Source: an uncultured Collinsella sp.
Lineage (GTDB): Bacteria; Actinomycetota; Coriobacteriia; Coriobacteriales; Coriobacteriaceae
Assembly: GCA_902470365.1 (NCBI GenBank)
Contig: CABRFZ010000012.1
Span: forward strand, 1 to 62,904
Direction of reading: 5' to 3'
DNA length: 62,904 nucleotides
In this document: positions 62,003 to 62,904 of the stretch, in pieces
How positions within the stretch are numbered: the first letter of the stretch is position 1
Layout: every line of letters begins with the position of its first letter
Notes under the pieces: generated by a model
Seen by the model: only the letters and a program-made list of their open reading frames with translations
Told to the model about the DNA's origin: nothing
Database searches by the model: none
Translations under genes and position numbers: made by a program

Positions 62003-62041
62003 GAGGGTTCGAATCCCCAGCGCCCTTTCTCGATAATAAAA

Positions 62042-62063
62042 AAGGGCCCCCGATGGGACCCTT
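62042..62063 (-). terminator. tRNA-Ser terminator
   Basis: AAGGGCCCC faces GGGACCCTT with one mismatch; the minus strand continues TTTTTT. Confidence 0.7.
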
Positions 62064-62077
62064 CTTTAAAGTTAAAC

Positions 62078-62168
62078 TGGCGGAGAGCTGGGGATTCGAA
62101 CCCCAGATGCCCTTTTGGGGCATACTCGCTTAGCAGGCGAGCACCTTCGGCCTCTCGGTCAGCTCTCC
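62078..62168 (-). tRNA. tRNA-Ser (anticodon GCT)
   Basis: A 91-base class II tRNA with encoded CCA. Acceptor GGAGAGC/GCTCTCC, anticodon stem CTCGC/GCGAG with loop CTGCTAA (GCT), long variable arm TATGCCCCAAAAGGGCATC, and T-arm CTGGGGTTCGAATCCCCAG. It reads AGC/AGU codons. The terminator follows closely. Confidence 0.97.
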
Positions 62169-62260
62169 GTAACAGCCGTTCTATAGTAACCAAACAGCCA
62201 AGGATGGGCAAGAGGAAATTTTCTAATTGCCTAGCATCCTTTCCTCCTTGGAGGCTTCGC

Positions 62261-62904
62261 CTACCCCAGCGAGCGGTTGAGGGAGCCGAGCTCGTCGTTG
62301 CCCATGGTGCGCCACATTTGGAAGATGCAACCGCGTGCCAGGAAAAAGAAGCCGTTGTCGACCAGTTGCACAGCGGCATCTGCCAGCTGATTCGTCACGG
62401 CGGACACTGGCGGCAGCTCGAGTCCAGCCTTGCGGATGGTCTCGACCGCCTCCTCGAACGTCGGAGGCTCGCTGACGCCCATCTCATTCATAAGGCCCTG
62501 CATTTCTTCCAGCGCGCTACTGCCCGACTCCTCGCCGCGCGGCACCAGACGGTAACAAGCCAGCGCCAGGTCGAGCTGATCGCAATTCCAATAGGCAAAC
62601 GCCAAGCGATAGAACAGGTAGCCGATTGCAGAACGATCGCTGGCAATACGTAGGCCGTGGCGCGCCACCTCGATAATCTCGTCAAAGCGCTCCAGACGCG
62701 CAAGCACGTTGATGAGCGCAAAGTGCGATTGCATGGACGAGCGTGCCAGATCGTAAAGATGGCGCACCTCGGGCAGTGCTCGTTCAAAGTCCTCTTGCTC
62801 GGCGTAAAAGCTGCAGATCTCGTGCTGGGCAAAATACAGCGCATCGGGTGCGCGAAGGATACGCACGGAACGGTCCTCCTCCATCACCGGCAGCACCATG
62901 CGCA
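62261..62904 (-). CDS. TPR-like helical protein, 5' end outside the window
   Basis: At least 212 C-terminal residues. Helical pairs such as ALYFAQHEICSFYAEQEDFERALPEVRHLYDLA, HFALINVLARLERFDEIIEVARHGL and FAYWNCDQLDLALACYRLV fit tetratricopeptide-type repeats. The frame runs off the end of the window, so the N-terminus and any other domain are unknown. No function can be assigned. Confidence 0.6.
   Translation of the reverse strand, partial: RMVLPVMEEDRSVRILRAPDALYFAQHEICSFYAEQEDFERALPEVRHLYDLARSSMQSHFALINVLARLERFDEIIEVARHGLRIASDRSAIGYLFYRLAFAYWNCDQLDLALACYRLVPRGEESGSSALEEMQGLMNEMGVSEPPTFEEAVETIRKAGLELPPVSAVTNQLADAAVQLVDNGFFFLARGCIFQMWRTMGNDELGSLNRSLG

Noticed and set aside
62003..62021. A second tRNA gene
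   Set aside because: Only a T-arm-like stretch is present; no acceptor, D or anticodon stems could be found.

Overview
The window looks like a chromosomal segment of a GC-rich, gut-type actinobacterium of the class Coriobacteriia, most likely Collinsella or a close relative. This is inferred from base composition, codon use and gene content; no marker gene was searched. No phage, plasmid, transposase or CRISPR genes are visible. Nearly all genes lie on the minus strand, in short operons closed by strong hairpin terminators.

Positions 1-19401 hold a pectin/galacturonate catabolic locus. It has an RpiB-family isomerase (probable DhuI type), an enoate-reductase-like flavoprotein, a GltD-like flavoprotein, a TIM-barrel sugar isomerase, a GH105 unsaturated galacturonyl hydrolase, an SGNH esterase, a pectin methylesterase fused to an alpha/beta-hydrolase, a GH28 polygalacturonase, a GPH-type sugar symporter, the galacturonate pathway uxaA-uxaB-uxaC, and a LacI-type regulator. 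None of the carbohydrate enzymes has a visible signal peptide, so oligogalacturonides are probably imported by the symporter and de-esterified and cleaved in the cytoplasm. A palindrome, GGTGAACGTTCACC, recurs upstream of the GH105, symporter and uxaC genes and is the likely LacI operator. KDG kinase/aldolase and DhuD/KduD are not in the window.

Positions 19499-28382 hold a FeoB-associated small protein, a three-gene glycan-synthesis operon (GT2-GtrA, a GT2 synthase with a PilZ domain, a polytopic membrane protein), and feoA-feoA-feoB with palindromic sites. An HPr-like protein with Asp at position 46, aspS and serB follow.

Positions 31707-36436 hold a lactate racemase locus: larB, a larC that contains only the LarC1 half with a His-rich insert, a TetR regulator, a LarD-like aquaporin and larA (TTG start, all key residues at the canonical positions). 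larE and larC2 are not in the window. Two copies of an unusual nested hairpin element lie here. They share a core but have unrelated 29-bp self-complementary arms.

Positions 36921-52246 hold ppc, hisS, a collapsed MFS gene, an M20 amidohydrolase, an EamA exporter, two large YhgE/Pip membrane proteins and htpG. Positions 52447-62904 hold a GNAT enzyme, an orphan CpsB-CpsD-CpsC phosphoregulatory trio, PhoB/PhoR-like regulators with pstB but no pstSCA, a second two-component system, a D-Ala-D-Ala carboxypeptidase, tRNA-Ser(GCT) and a TPR-like protein cut by the window edge.
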